Positions 24,773-36,486 of a stretch of DNA of 64,000 bases are shown in pieces. The first letter of the stretch is position 1. Each line of letters begins with the position of its first letter. A program made the translations under genes and the position numbers. A model generated the notes under the pieces. The model was not told where the DNA came from. It did not search any database and was given only the letters and a program-made list of their open reading frames with translations. The stretch is from Brachynemurus nebulosus (taxonomy: Eukaryota; Arthropoda; Insecta; Neuroptera; Myrmeleontidae): positions 17,482,877 to 17,546,876 of the forward strand of contig JAPWDM010000005.1 of the NCBI GenBank assembly GCA_035578155.1. The letters run 5' to 3'.

Positions 24773-26818
24773 ACAAATGCAACAAATGAAACAAAATTAG
24801 ACGAACCAAATTTTCTGTCTCATTTCCTTTTTATCATTTTATCTAATTTACGAATGGGAAGTTCCCAAATTCAGCTATTAGCCACTGTCAAGTGATGATT
24901 ATGATAGAAACTTGTTTTGAGGTCCCAAGAAGGCGAAAATGCCATTCACTAAAATTTATATGTGTATATTATGTATATTGAATATAAGTGTCTTGCGCGA
25001 TAACTCTCAAACGAAGCATTCCATTTTTACGAAAATTGGTGAAAATGTTGGAAAGTAGTCCAAAAATCTTGGATGAATTCTTCAGTCAGATAAGGCTAAT
25101 GCCATGAACATCAAAAAATTTGTTTTTTTGCAAAAATTTGTCAAAATTCAAATTTTTTCAAAAATTTTTTTACACTATTGCAAAGAGCGGAAAAATTACA
25201 TGAAATGAATCATTATGCTATGTGAGTGGGTTTTCGAGAAATAGTAATTTTTATAGCTAAAAATTTGCTATATTATGTAGAATGCTGAGATAGGAGTATT
25301 ATTTTTAGAGTACCTATAGTAACTTAAAATTATACGTCTACTTTTACTTCATTTATGTATGGAATACTATTTGTGCAAGTAAGATTATTTTTGTAATTTA
25401 ATTTATTAAAATTATGGAAACCAGCAAGAAATTGCCCGGTCCGTTGAGTTTCATTGTATTTATGTAATTTTCACTATATTTAACAAACCACTTAAAAAAT
25501 ATTGTGTTAATAACTTTGAAGCACTTCATATAAAAATTCTAATAACGAACACTTAAAAATAAAAACTTCACACAAAAAAATCAATTAACAGGAAATTTTC
25601 TCGTGTATTCTGTAAACTCTGTTGTAAACAAGCAATATCAAATTATAACTAATAACAACTGAGAGAACATTAATACAATAGACAGTGAATAAGAGCGAAC
25701 TGAAGTCAAGTGTTAGGAGTTGTAGTGAACTGTAGTTGTAGTGGATAGTTGTAGCCGGATAAAGTTAGTTAATATAAACAACAGCTATCTATATAACGAT
25801 AATTGTAACTAGCTGGATGGTATACCGTAAGTATTACCGGTACTACAACATACACGACTGTATTTAAAATCTAATAACAAATGTTAGTAGACTGAATGCG
25901 GTGTTAACCGCCTTAAACGTAATATACTACGTAAGTGAGTATCCTAACATACATGTTGGTTCATAAAATAGACACAAAAATGGTGGAGACGCTGTAAAAA
26001 ATAGGGAGAAAAAAGTTTCAATTTTAAATGAATAATTTTTATTTTGAATAAAAGAGGCCACAATTTTCAGTATTAAGACATTTTAATCTACTGAAAATTT
26101 AAATCTTTGGAGTTGAAGTATCGAAATTGGCACCGTTTGTCTCAAGTTTAATATACATACGTGGAAACTTAGACATCAAATAAACACAATATTCATACGG
26201 TAAGATAGATTTTGCCTATCATCTCCAAGGAAATTTACCTAGTTTTACAGAAAAAAAAAGAATTTGTGATACAGACTACTGAATGGGGTATTTGACAGTA
26301 TCAAAGAAAAGCAATTAAAACAAATTTTAATGAAAATTTATAATAAAAGACAGTAATTTATTATACTAATTCATCTTAACTCTTAAGCTTTCTCTTATAT
26401 TTCAACACTATCACCACTAGGGTCGCTACTTAATTTCCGGTTAGCAAACATAACTATGGAAATTAATCAAAATTTAATTAATTTTTTTAAAAATCAACAA
26501 TTTTTTTTTCTAGTTACAGGAAAAATAAACATTTTTTTATCTTAGTGACAGGACACCTGTTGCTATCTAAAGAATGTGACGTAACTGACAGTTAGTAAAC
26601 GTTTTCGCGCAAATTTTGAGAACAAATAATAAAATAATTTTTTCTAACAATTTTCGGCATTATTTTTAAAAATTAAAACGTATACATGCATAATACATAA
26701 ATATGTGTGTTTTAAAATAATTTTCCAAAATTAGTCAAATTCCCCATTCCACTGTTTAGTCCAGTACATAAGAACTACGATCATAGTAGGATGTTTGTTC
26801 TTTAAGTACCTTTTTATT
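24773..26818. other. AT-rich interval, nothing recognised
   Basis: Two kilobases without clear repeats or coding resemblance. The block near 25000-25180 (ATAACTCTCAAACGAAGCAT and an A-run-rich continuation) has the style of repeated insect non-coding TE sequence, but no second copy lies in the window. Confidence 0.4.
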
Positions 26819-27028
26819 AGATATCGGACATTTTTCGGATCAAACAGCATTCGTGTTTTGTGTATGCAGGTATATCGCATGTAATGTAATTAATGTGAAT
26901 AAAAACGAATAGATATTTTGATAAAATATACATATATTATAATTATACAGTTCACACATATTATCTGTCTATCTGCCTACATATATACAAAACACGATGT
27001 TGTTTGATCCGAAAAATGTCCGATATCT
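26819..27028. mobile_element. Palindromic MITE-like element, about 210 bp
   Basis: AGATATCGGACATTTTTCGG followed by ATCAAACAGCATTCGTGTTTT at the left pairs with the reverse complement ending at 27028; the paired arms are about 52 bp with few mismatches, separated by about 105 bp of AT-rich sequence. No duplication of the target was identified. Confidence 0.8.
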
Positions 27029-27401
27029 ACTTTTCATTCACTAGTAACAGCTTGCAACATTTTTTTTAATGTTTAAAAGCAATTCTTTAAATTTAAATAG
27101 AATTCTTGTTGTGGGGAATCTGCACTAGTCTTCAGATTTTAACGATGATTTTCCAATTTTTGGTAAGTTTAGAGACGTATTGACCGTACTTTGGTCTCTT
27201 TTCTGCTTGGAAAGTACTTTATTTGAATTTACAAAATCCTTTGTGTCGCAATCTCGGTGAACTGTGTTTATGGCACGTATTACTCCATGCCTCCTTGGTG
27301 TGCAGTTTCGTACCTGTCTGATATGTTTTTTCATAATTTTTTTATCCTTATAATTTCTTTTTACTTTTTGTTGTTTTCCATAATACACTAATTTTTGTCA
27401 G

Positions 27402-27441
27402 AATCTCTGATGATGGCCTTTGGGCCGAAACATATTAGATT
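27402..27441 (+). ncRNA. Hammerhead-ribozyme-like motif 1, probably degenerate
   Basis: Core elements occur in the right order. AATCT (27402-27406) could form helix I with AGATT (27437-27441). CTGATGA (27407-27413) matches the conserved hammerhead box. GGCC and GGCC form helix II with a short T-rich loop. GAAAC follows at 27427-27431. The sequence between GAAA and the presumed cleavage site is too short for a normal helix III, and its inner pair is C-A rather than C-G. Short-helix-III hammerheads are known from Penelope-like and other small retroelements and act best as dimers. Activity here is doubtful; the geometry is seen directly in the sequence. Confidence 0.5.
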
Positions 27442-27615
27442 GACTTTGATCGCTTAATTTTGTTTTTATTTTTTTTGACATGTAATCTTTGATTTTTTTA
27501 TTCTTTGATCTATACTCTTTGATTTCGTTTTGCAGGAAGTCGTTTTTTCTTTATCATTATTTAGGGACGTAGTATTAGGGAAAAACAGAAAATAATTTTG
27601 TTTTTCTGAGAGTAA

Positions 27616-28841
27616 GGCTGACGAGCATCAAATCAGAGAAATTTACTACTTTAGTTATGTAAACTACTTTAGTTAGAACTAAAGAAGTATTATTGATACT
27701 ACTTTAGTATTTTACTACATTAGTTTTGCTCGGAGAGCTCATTCACAAGATACTTCTTTAGTTTCAACTACTTTAGTTTTCTTAAAATACTCTTTTAGTT
27801 ATTAGAAATGTGTGATGTAACATACAAAAATAATGATTTGAGTGGCATCCACTATAAACAAAAAATCTCCATAGAACAAATTTTTAGTTTCTTAGTTTTT
27901 TCTTCTGAAAAATATGAAAATTAATTAAAAAATTTTGTCTCTTTCATTTTTCCTATTTGGCGCGTATATCCCCCACCCCCCACCCTTAAATAAAAAGTTT
28001 GATTGTATACACGCCTGTCTTTTCTATCTTGAGCAGTTCGTACTACAGACTCAGACGTATTATCTTCATTAAAAACACCATCTATATTGTCAAAATACAG
28101 GCAACACCGATTACTCGGTGCAGTAATGGGGAGAACAAGGACGGACAAATCAAAATCATAGTTAATCCAAAATTAAACATTTAGTCATAAAAAAGTTAAT
28201 TAAAAATATCAAAAAACCAGACTGCCTAAAAAGCAAACTAAAACGGTGGAAACAAGATGAAATAGAGAAAATAAAAAATGAATCAATAATTATTGTTCCA
28301 AGTTAAACAGAAATGTCTGATGCCTCTAACTGCTTTACTTTTTAATCATTCAGAAGAAATTATTTAGAAAAAAAAAATATATATATAGGTATGCATGCAG
28401 CGGCTGGGTTTTCACATTCAGCCTGGTTTATTTTCCCCCCAAATAATCGGAAACTGACTGTAATATTTAATACAATTTTATTACCATATTACAACATCTA
28501 ATTAAAAACCCCAAAAAATATCAACTAAGCCGAAGAGAAGGCACAAAAATGCAGGTCATCAATGTTTTTTAAAAGTACTCTTTTACATACTCCTGTTAGT
28601 GGGTAGGAATCTATTTTGGCTTTGAATACTCTCTTACTTACTACTTTAGTACTATACTCCAGAGTGGCGCACACCAGCAATTCTTTACTCTCAAGAGAAT
28701 ATTTTGAATACTTCTCTAGTAAAATACTTCACAACTGAAAATACTACATTAGTATAGAAAGTATTTGAGATCGTCAATATTTCACTCTTTTAGTAAAATA
28801 CTAAGTTAGTTACAAAATCTTCTGGTTGGTGCTCGTCAGCC
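27616..28841. mobile_element. TTAA-type element with reiterated ACTACTTTAGT motif (family T4)
   Basis: GGCTGACGAGCATCA at 27616 and its reverse complement (TGGTGCTCGTCAGCC) ending at 28841 are the termini. The right flank is TTAA (28842-28845); the left flank is GTAA, one change away. The word ACTACTTTAGT and near variants recur at about 27645, 27665, 27700, 27765 and again between 28630 and 28810. The middle (about 27830-28560) has normal AT-rich sequence and small meaningless frames. Confidence 0.75.
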
Positions 28842-28845
28842 TTAA

Positions 28846-29767
28846 AGTAAAAAGCTTACATTCCGGATTACTTTGTTGCTAAAAGTTCTGCCAAATAAAT
28901 CATTCAAATTAAACTAAAATTAAGAGAAACTAAAACATTTATAATATTAACGTCATCACGTCCAGTGTTTTTTCATACCTTCGCTTACGTTGACATCTCA
29001 AATCTAAAACTTACTGCCAATTTTTAAATAATTTCCCTTATTATCATTATAAATCATAAATCTGTTACTGAAAATTCGTATAAAAAAAATTCAAACAAAA
29101 AATTTTTTAAGTCAATGCCCATAGAATGCCTATCACATTGTTTATGGCTTAATGTCTCTATTTATGTATCATCTGCTGCGATAGAGATTTTCATGATCGA
29201 ATTCACAGATCACAAAATTTTTAATTTAAGATTTAATTTTTGAAAAATGGGAGCTTTTAAATTAATGACGTCATCAAGTATATTTAAAAGCACTTCTTGT
29301 AATAAATGTCTTAACAAAATTACACTACGTTACAAATATTTAATTTTATAGATCTATAATTAACACCATGACGGTCATAACCTATACCTAATGATAAAAG
29401 GCCCAATTGCAACACTATTATCCTGCAACGTAGTGTGTGTAATTAGTAAGGTTTTACTTGACGTCTTATGATGTCAAGATGTTAAAGTAAGCAGGTATAC
29501 CAATTACGGGACACCTGTGTATCACATACGGTCACACACGTATATGTTGGTACACATATTTGGTATCCTGTATGGGGTACAATTTTGTTGTTTATTGTAC
29601 AGTTATAAACTGTACAATTTTAGTAGATATATATGTATGCCAACAGACACAAACTTGTAATAATAGTGTATCTGTACTAACAAAATATAATAGCCTTTAC
29701 TATACAACATATGTGTATACTACCGTTCAAAAAGTAACGAGCCCTGTAGCTACTAACCATATCTACA
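28846..29767. other. AT-rich interval with one short palindrome
   Basis: No gene or element recognised. TTGTACAG and CTGTACAA pair around 29597-29620. GGTTTTACTTGACGTCTTAT near 29450 is a local imperfect dyad only. Confidence 0.4.
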
Positions 29768-30656
29768 GGGTGAATGCGGGAGAGATGCCGCACATTTTGA
29801 AAACACTTGATTATTCTTAAAGTATACATTTAATTGATTTGAAATTTGGTACACATTCAATGTAAACATTGTTCTTTAAAATTATTTATAAATAATTTTA
29901 AATTTTGAGTCATAAAGGATTCATAATTAACATTTTTGTAGAGCCTGCAAAGTGGGAGAGATGCCACACCTATGGGAGAGATGCCGCATCAAAGAAGGAG
30001 AGGCGCCGCATATTTCATATTAAAAATTTTGCATTTTACACACATCTCCATACATGATGCATGCCATATGTAACCATTTTTGGCACTTTATACATCTTAG
30101 CCAGTCAATTTTTTTTTTGTTTCTGAGTACTTTTCAAAACAGTCAATACACAGGCAATCATCATTATTTTCGTTATCTTCACCAATATGAGAGCTCTTTC
30201 TGTTTCATTAATGGATCTTTTATATTTGCGTGGCATAATTTACAGTCAAAAAGAAAAAATTTACATGCGGCATCTCTCCTTTTTGTTGGGGTAGATGCCG
30301 CATGTTGCTATAGCAAGCGTAGTGCGGAATTCTAACCTAAAATTTTATACAGTACTTTTAAAATATACCTAAATTAATAACAAAACTCATTTTCATTAAA
30401 TCAATGAAATATTCATTCTTAAATTCTAATGAATTAAATGCTTGATAAAATATTATGTTAAAAAACTTACTTTTCAATTATAAAAAGTTGGATAATTACT
30501 AAACTGATGGACTAATCATAAATATTACCATATACAGCTTAAATAAGGAACTTATTTTAAACATATAATCCATCAATAGCGCTATCTATCAATGAACGGA
30601 CGAACTATGGCTACTGCGGCATCTCTCCCGACGCGGCGTCTCTCCCGCACTTACCC
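29768..30656 (-). mobile_element. Pogo-like non-autonomous element (family P-A, copy 2)
   Basis: Same termini as the copy at 15260, in reverse orientation: GGGTGAATGCGGGAGAGATG at the left and CGGCGTCTCTCCCGCACTTA, then CCC, at the right. TA follows at 30657-30658; the left dinucleotide is CA, probably a mutated TA. The GGGAGAGATGCCGCA motif recurs near 29780, 29950, 29975, 29995, 30265, 30290, 30615 and 30635. The right terminus carries a doubled motif. Length 889 bp, nearly the same as copy 1, so both came from the same deleted master. Confidence 0.88.
30015..30236 (-). pseudogene. Pogo-like transposase: start plus C-terminal zinc finger
   Basis: On the minus strand the ATG at 30234-30236 opens MPRKYKRSIN. 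After a frame change the sequence reads DDCLCIDCFEKYSETKKK, then DWLRCIKCQKWLHMACIMYG and DVCKMQNF before a TAA. This is the best preserved zinc finger of the family: C-x-C-x2-C, then C-x2-C, H and C in WLHMAC, which the copies at 15682 and 58622 have partly lost. The bulk of the transposase between start and finger is absent. The finger could bind DNA or protein in the parental enzyme; here at least two frame breaks prevent a fused product. Confidence 0.62.
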
Positions 30657-30658
30657 TA

Positions 30659-33084
30659 TATATTTTTAAAAGTTGATTCTACAACGCAAACTTTTGAACA
30701 ATACGGTAATTAAATGTATACAAGTTTCAAATTCAGTTGCGGTTCAACTAATAACATGTTTATTGTTTGTAAAAATGTTTACTTTGTCTCTCTCTCCCAT
30801 ATTTGTTGATCCTTCTCTTACACATATGCATTTTGTATATACGTATGTGGAACTGTACTTTATTAAGGCACGTTGCTATATAGTTCACACGAGTTATTGT
30901 AACTAACTTATCGGCTATTTTATTAACGAAAATAACAATTTTAAGGTCATTGAAAATATGTATCCGAGGTGGCTTTAATTTAAAAAGTCCATGTTTTATG
31001 TAACATTTTGATAAACGATGATACTCTTGATCAGATGCAGTTCTCTAAACACCATTTTAAATCGTGGTCATCAAACTAATTTGAGCATGTTATGTAAATT
31101 TTACTGGATTTAAACGTTTTATGGCCTAAACATCTAAAAAACCAAAAAATTGCATGAAAATTTTCCGAACGTTAGTGTATACATATTCGTGTCTCAATCA
31201 ATTGGATGTACTAAGATCAGGGACACGAAACCAGATTCAAAATAATTATGTAATTGGTGTTAAAGGATTTAAAATAATTCTGTTTGCTATTAAAATAAAC
31301 AAAATTTGGACGCATTTTATTCAAGGGTTCTGAAGATACCGCCATTTTTAATTTTTTGAACAAATCAAAGTCACCTAATTTGAGAGACTTTTAAATTTTT
31401 AATATATTTGTTTTTACAGACTCGTATATCTCCCGTATCAAAATTGAAAACTTTTTTGCAGTAGAGTTGGAATCGCAGTGGATAGGGGTGACGAAATCTG
31501 AACTTTACCATCCAGGACGATGGGGGGAAAATTTCAAGATATTTTGATTTGTAACATTATTTACAATAATCTTCCTTGAAAATATCCGAGTTAAATTTTT
31601 AAGAATGCAAAAAAAGTTACCATTCTTTATGACCTTTGAACGGGTCCAGCCCCTATTCCTCAGTATGTTTACAAGTTTATAACTACATTGTCAGATTTTT
31701 TAAAAGATTATTAAAAATTACTTTAAAGAAAAAAACTAATGACTAAAAACAAAGCAAAAAAAGCAAAAACATTTTAAGTATATGTTCATTTTAAGTATAA
31801 TTCAAGCCGTACGACTATTAAAGTTCACTATCTAGCTCCGAACAATAATAACGCATCTCGATAACACTTTTCCTACATATCCACGTCGAGACATAAGCAC
31901 AGTTTTTAACATTTTTTCCGACAATATTTTACATGAAAATGCTTTTAGCACATAAAAATCATAACCACACATACTACGACACACTCTAATCATGTTATCT
32001 TACTCCAGCGTAAGTGTCACGTCATTTAACGTATTCACTTCTAGTTGTTTTTTTTTTGTTTTTTTTTTTTTTTTTGATATTCATTTGTTATTGTTGTTTT
32101 TTTTGTGTTTATTGTTTTCTCACCTTTTCTATCTACAGGCAAAAGTAACAAAAATAACTACAGGCTAAAGTTAAAGTGATTTTGTCTTAAAAAATTGTCG
32201 GAACATAAAAATATTTCATCATTGTTTTTTGTTTTTGGCGTCTCTTTTTAATATGTTCGCACGTCGTGTACTAGTGTAGTGGCAATATTAAATGATTACA
32301 ATATAAATTACACCGGAAGATGTATAGCTAGTAAGATTTGCGCGGATGTTGGAGGGGAACGGAAAGGAAAGAGGTAGTATTATATAAATAATAAGTATCA
32401 TTTTTTATTCTTAAAGACATTACCGTGTGACGTAGCGCACGCGAACACCCGCGATTTTTTTCTTTATCAAGTTCTTTTTTCTTAATATTTCACCGAAATA
32501 AAAGATATAAAAACTTTTACGGAAATTCTATGAAATCGGTAATATTTTTATATAAGTGTATTAAGGGGGTAAATGGAATACTATAAATGGATATCAGGAA
32601 AATGTTTATGTCTTCATACTTTACTTAAAAAATGGAAATGTTTTTTTTTTTTTTTTAAAATATATATAAGGAAGTTTGTTACAGAAAAATATGTATAACG
32701 TGTAACTTTCGTCATGGCATATTGTACAATGAAATTAAAACTAAATAAAATAGAAAAATTCTCCTATAAATGTTAGAATTTCCTACATTTTTAATATACA
32801 TAAAAATTTTAAACCAGTACCTTGAACTTTTGAACATGACTGTGTCATTCTGCTCTGTAATATTTAAGGTATTATATATGTACTTGCTTAAGAAAAACCA
32901 CAGAATATATAGAAGAAATGTAAATACAAAATTGTGTTGTTTGTACTGTTTTGCGCCCTGTTTTACAAGTTCTTAACCAGCCGTTTACAGGTTGTGTTAA
33001 GGGTAACACTGCACTCGTGCCATCGTTTTCTAATTATCTTTTGAAGTTTAAATAAAAAAAAAATATGAAGTGTGTCGTATCTAA
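30659..33084. other. AT-rich interval with T-runs, nothing recognised
   Basis: Includes long T-runs at about 32049-32078 and 32641-32656 and a T-rich tract leading to CTACAG near 32140, which resembles a 3' splice site, but no exon was recognised after it. The frame at 32770-32976 has no known domain. Confidence 0.4.
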
Positions 33085-34571
33085 CAAGTAAAGGTCCCGA
33101 GGCCGGACCTATCGATTTCGATGAAACTTAAATATATTGTAGAACACTAAAAACTAAGGGACACGTATTTTTTTTTATCTGCGGAAAAACGGTTTGAAGG
33201 GGTGCAATCGCCCTCCAAAAATTGGGGTAAAAATTTAATTTTTCAAATATCTCGAAAACAGTAAGAGATAGAGCAAAAGTTTAAATTGGCGATATTGCTC
33301 TTTTTTAAAGAGCTATCTATTTATATGCAATTTGTTCATATTACATCAACAGACGTGGTTGGGGGTTAAAATTTGGGGGTTAATTTTGCATAAAGGGGGT
33401 GAAAAATAAACAATACAAAAATTTTGTTTACAGATTTGAAATCTACGTCAAAAAATCTAATTGACCTATTTTTGCTCAATGCCCTAATATTAAGTCTAGG
33501 GGTAGTTAACTAGAGGGTGACTATGTCGAATAGTCGTACAATTTGGGTATTTCAAGAAGTTCTTCTTCATGGAAAATAGCTTAAGACAATTAGAATAACG
33601 TAGAAATGAAATTCTCGAATTCAAATTTGAGTTTGAGCAACATTAGAGAGGGGGTGAGTCACCCTCTTAAATTACATACTAGTTTATATACACTAATTTT
33701 TGCTATTAACACACTGATAGTGGGTAAAATAATGTCACAATAAGTGGTTCTGAAGTTGGACTATCATATGTAAGGTCTTTATTAGGTTTGTTTTTTAATG
33801 GATATTATAGTTTTCCTTATCGAAAATTATCGATACCGAAAATTACATAACCTAACCTAAAATAACGAAACCTAATAAAAACCTTACATACGATAGTCTA
33901 ACTTCAGAACCATCTATTGTGACATTATTACCCCCTGTCAGTGTGTTAATTGCAAAAATTAGTATATGTAAATTAGTATGTAATTTAAGAGGGTGACTCA
34001 CCCCCTCTCCAATGTTGCTCAAACTCAATTTTGAATTCGAGAATTTCATTTCTACGTTATTCTAATTGTCTTAAGCTATTTTCCATGAAGAAGAACTTCT
34101 TGAAATACCCAAATAGTACGATTATTCGACATAGTCACCCTCTAGTTAACTACCCCTAGACTTAATATTAGGATATTGAGCAAAAACAGGTCAATTAGAT
34201 TTTTTGACGTAGATTTCAAATCTGTAAACAAATTTTTTGTATTGTTTATTTTTCACCCCCTTTTTGCAAAATTAACCCCCAAATTTTAACCCCCAACCAC
34301 CCCTGTTGATGTAATATGAACAAATTGCATATCAATAGATAGCTCTTTAAAAAAGAGCAATATCGCCAATTTAAACTTTTGCTCTATCTCTTACTGTTTT
34401 CGAGATATTTGAAAAATTAAATTTTTACCCCAATTTTTGGAGGGCGATTTCACCCCTTCAAACCGTTTTTCCGCAGATAAAAAAAAATACGTGTCCCTTA
34501 GTTTTTAGTGTTCTACAACATATTTAAGTTTCATCAAAATCGATAGGTCCGGCCTCGGGACCTTTACTTGT
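33085..34571. mobile_element. 1.49-kb near-perfect palindrome (foldback element)
   Basis: ACAAGTAAAGGTCCCGAGGC at 33085 is matched in reverse complement by the sequence ending at 34571. The match continues inward to about 33800 and 33855, giving arms of about 720 bp, roughly 95% identical by eye, with a spacer of about 50 bp centred near 33828. Shared landmarks include GATAGAGCAAAAGTTTAAAT and AGTTAACTAGAGGGTGACTA with their complements. The left arm has extra or missing bases in places. No ORF of note; the 65-codon frame at 33852-34049 lies within an arm. It could have formed by foldback transposition or by inverted duplication. Confidence 0.93.
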
Positions 34572-34794
34572 AAGTGTAAAAATTACATTAAACAAAAAAT
34601 ACTCGAAATAAAGCGATATACTTATGTACACTGTGTGTGACTATGTCCACACATCTACAACCACAAGGTCCGTGTACATGCAAAGATAGGTTTATGTAGT
34701 AATGTGTTGTGTATACCATAATAATTTGGCGGAAGACAGCAATTTTACGTCATATTTTGGGTACAAGTGGATTACAGTATAGAGATAGCTAATT

Positions 34795-34985
34795 ACGTAT
34801 ACTGAAAGACCGTCCTTGGTTCGGGAAATCTAGATGAACTAGATTCGTACAGGTTATAGGTTTTGTACGCCCACGCGATGTTCACCTTTCGGTTTTGTCT
34901 CTGTAGGTCGTTATGGGTTCTTTGGTTTCGACGCCCACAACGCGTGATCGCTCGTATTGGTGAATTCAATAAATAAAACACTCGC
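34795..34985. other. Locally GC-richer block of unknown origin
   Basis: This stretch (GACCGTCCTTGGTTCGGG, GTACGCCCACGCGATGTTCA, CGACGCCCACAACGCG) stands out from its AT-rich surroundings and ends in AATTCAATAAATAAAACACT, which includes a polyadenylation-like AATAAA. A 62-codon minus-strand frame covers it. It could be the end of an old retrotransposon or of a processed transcript. I recognise no domain, and no second copy lies in the window. Confidence 0.3.
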
Positions 34986-35355
34986 GTATTTTTAATTATA
35001 CCAATATAATTATTTATTAAAATATTTAATCAGTTAACAAAATTAATAACAATATTATATATTGAATTTGTAACAATATCAAAATAATATAAGTACCAGT
35101 TTAGACCGTTTTTGAGGGAAAGGGGATCCGAAACTAATTTAGTTGTTGTTACAAGTAAAGATAAAATTAGAATGAATAAACCTTTTCAAAGTTCGTTAAA
35201 AATTCCTTATTATTTTTTCTATAGAACATTCCATGAGCTTCTATTTGAGATAAACATATTTTTCATCATATGAAAGAGTGAGATACATAAATCACTTAAG
35301 TACATAATATTGATTCTCAGAACTACCCCTTGTGTGGTGTTCTCTTGACCAACCA

Positions 35356-36486
35356 GGGGGCCAAGTCTTGAATTTAGATATCACACAACACATGTGGAAA
35401 AATGACGTCATGTGAGAAATTAACACATTTTTTTCCATTTACAAGTCTTGAATATTTTATCACAAAATTTAGTGGTTATTAATTTCACAGTGGTATAATT
35501 ATTATCAATAGAAATATAACGACATCTACATAGGTTGTGCTATTTTGTTTTCACATGTGATACCAATTAATTTTTTAAGTAAACTGCAAATATCATCAGC
35601 AGATTTTTGGAAAACTCACGTCTTTTCGTAAATTTTAAGTTATTACAACTCAAATCTGTTAAATGTATTAAAATTTTACTGAATTTTAACCAAATACTTT
35701 TTTAAAATTTGAACATTTTGAACATTTATTTAACACTTATCGTTACTATATTTCAATTTCAAATATTATCGAGTGCTTGTGAAACATTACTACGTATGAC
35801 GAACTTTTGTTCGCATTTAAACATAGACAGTATTCATATGTTCACTTATCGTTCAGGTAAACACAAACATTAATGTTTCTTCATAAAAATCTAGAAATAT
35901 TTAAGAGCGTTTTCATTTATCTGCGTAAAACGCTTCTAAGAGGTAATATTAACCCCTAAAATTGGAACTTCAAGGTTGCAAAATTTCGTACACATATAAT
36001 TAAAATGATTGAATGGGACTAATTTTAAAAGAATATAATAATTAACGAAATTTACGTTTACTAGAATGTTTAATGAATGAAAAAAAGTTTTCAATGTTTA
36101 AATTAATAATTTTATGTATCTCAATAGCTGTTTTGTAACTAGGAATAAGGAAAAATAATTCTCAGCTTTTACAGGTAACTAAGAAAAGAAATTGTTGATT
36201 AATAAAATTGTGCATTTTTTGACAGTTTGAAATGTCAAATATTGTTTTTCTGATTTGACATAACAACAAATTTTACGCAATTTGTAATTTCCATAGTTAT
36301 ATGTGGTTATACTTAACACATGTGCTACGTGCTTTGTACGTGTTAAGCAAATTTTCACAATATCACACAATAATTTCAAGACTTGCTTTTTTTGATTTCA
36401 CATGTGGTATGTGAAATTGCAAATGTGATAAAAATAACAATAGTGAAATTGTGATATATTTATCACATTTTCAGGACTTGGCCTCC
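35356..36486. mobile_element. Motif-reiterating inverted-repeat element (family P-E)
   Basis: GGGGGCCAAGTCTTGAA at 35356 and its relative TTTTCAGGACTTGGCCTCC ending at 36486 are inverted termini. The AAGTCTTGAA motif recurs at about 35442 in forward form and near 36375 as TTTCAAGACTT. Next to each copy lie CACATGTG- or TCACATTT-type words, so both ends carry two terminal-like modules. No coding region; the frame at 36179-36379 (minus) is featureless. Target duplication was not resolved. Confidence 0.65.

Noticed and set aside
27125..27388. 87-codon basic minus-strand frame beside hammerhead-like motif 1
   Set aside because: I looked for retroelement GIY-YIG or reverse-transcriptase motifs and saw none.
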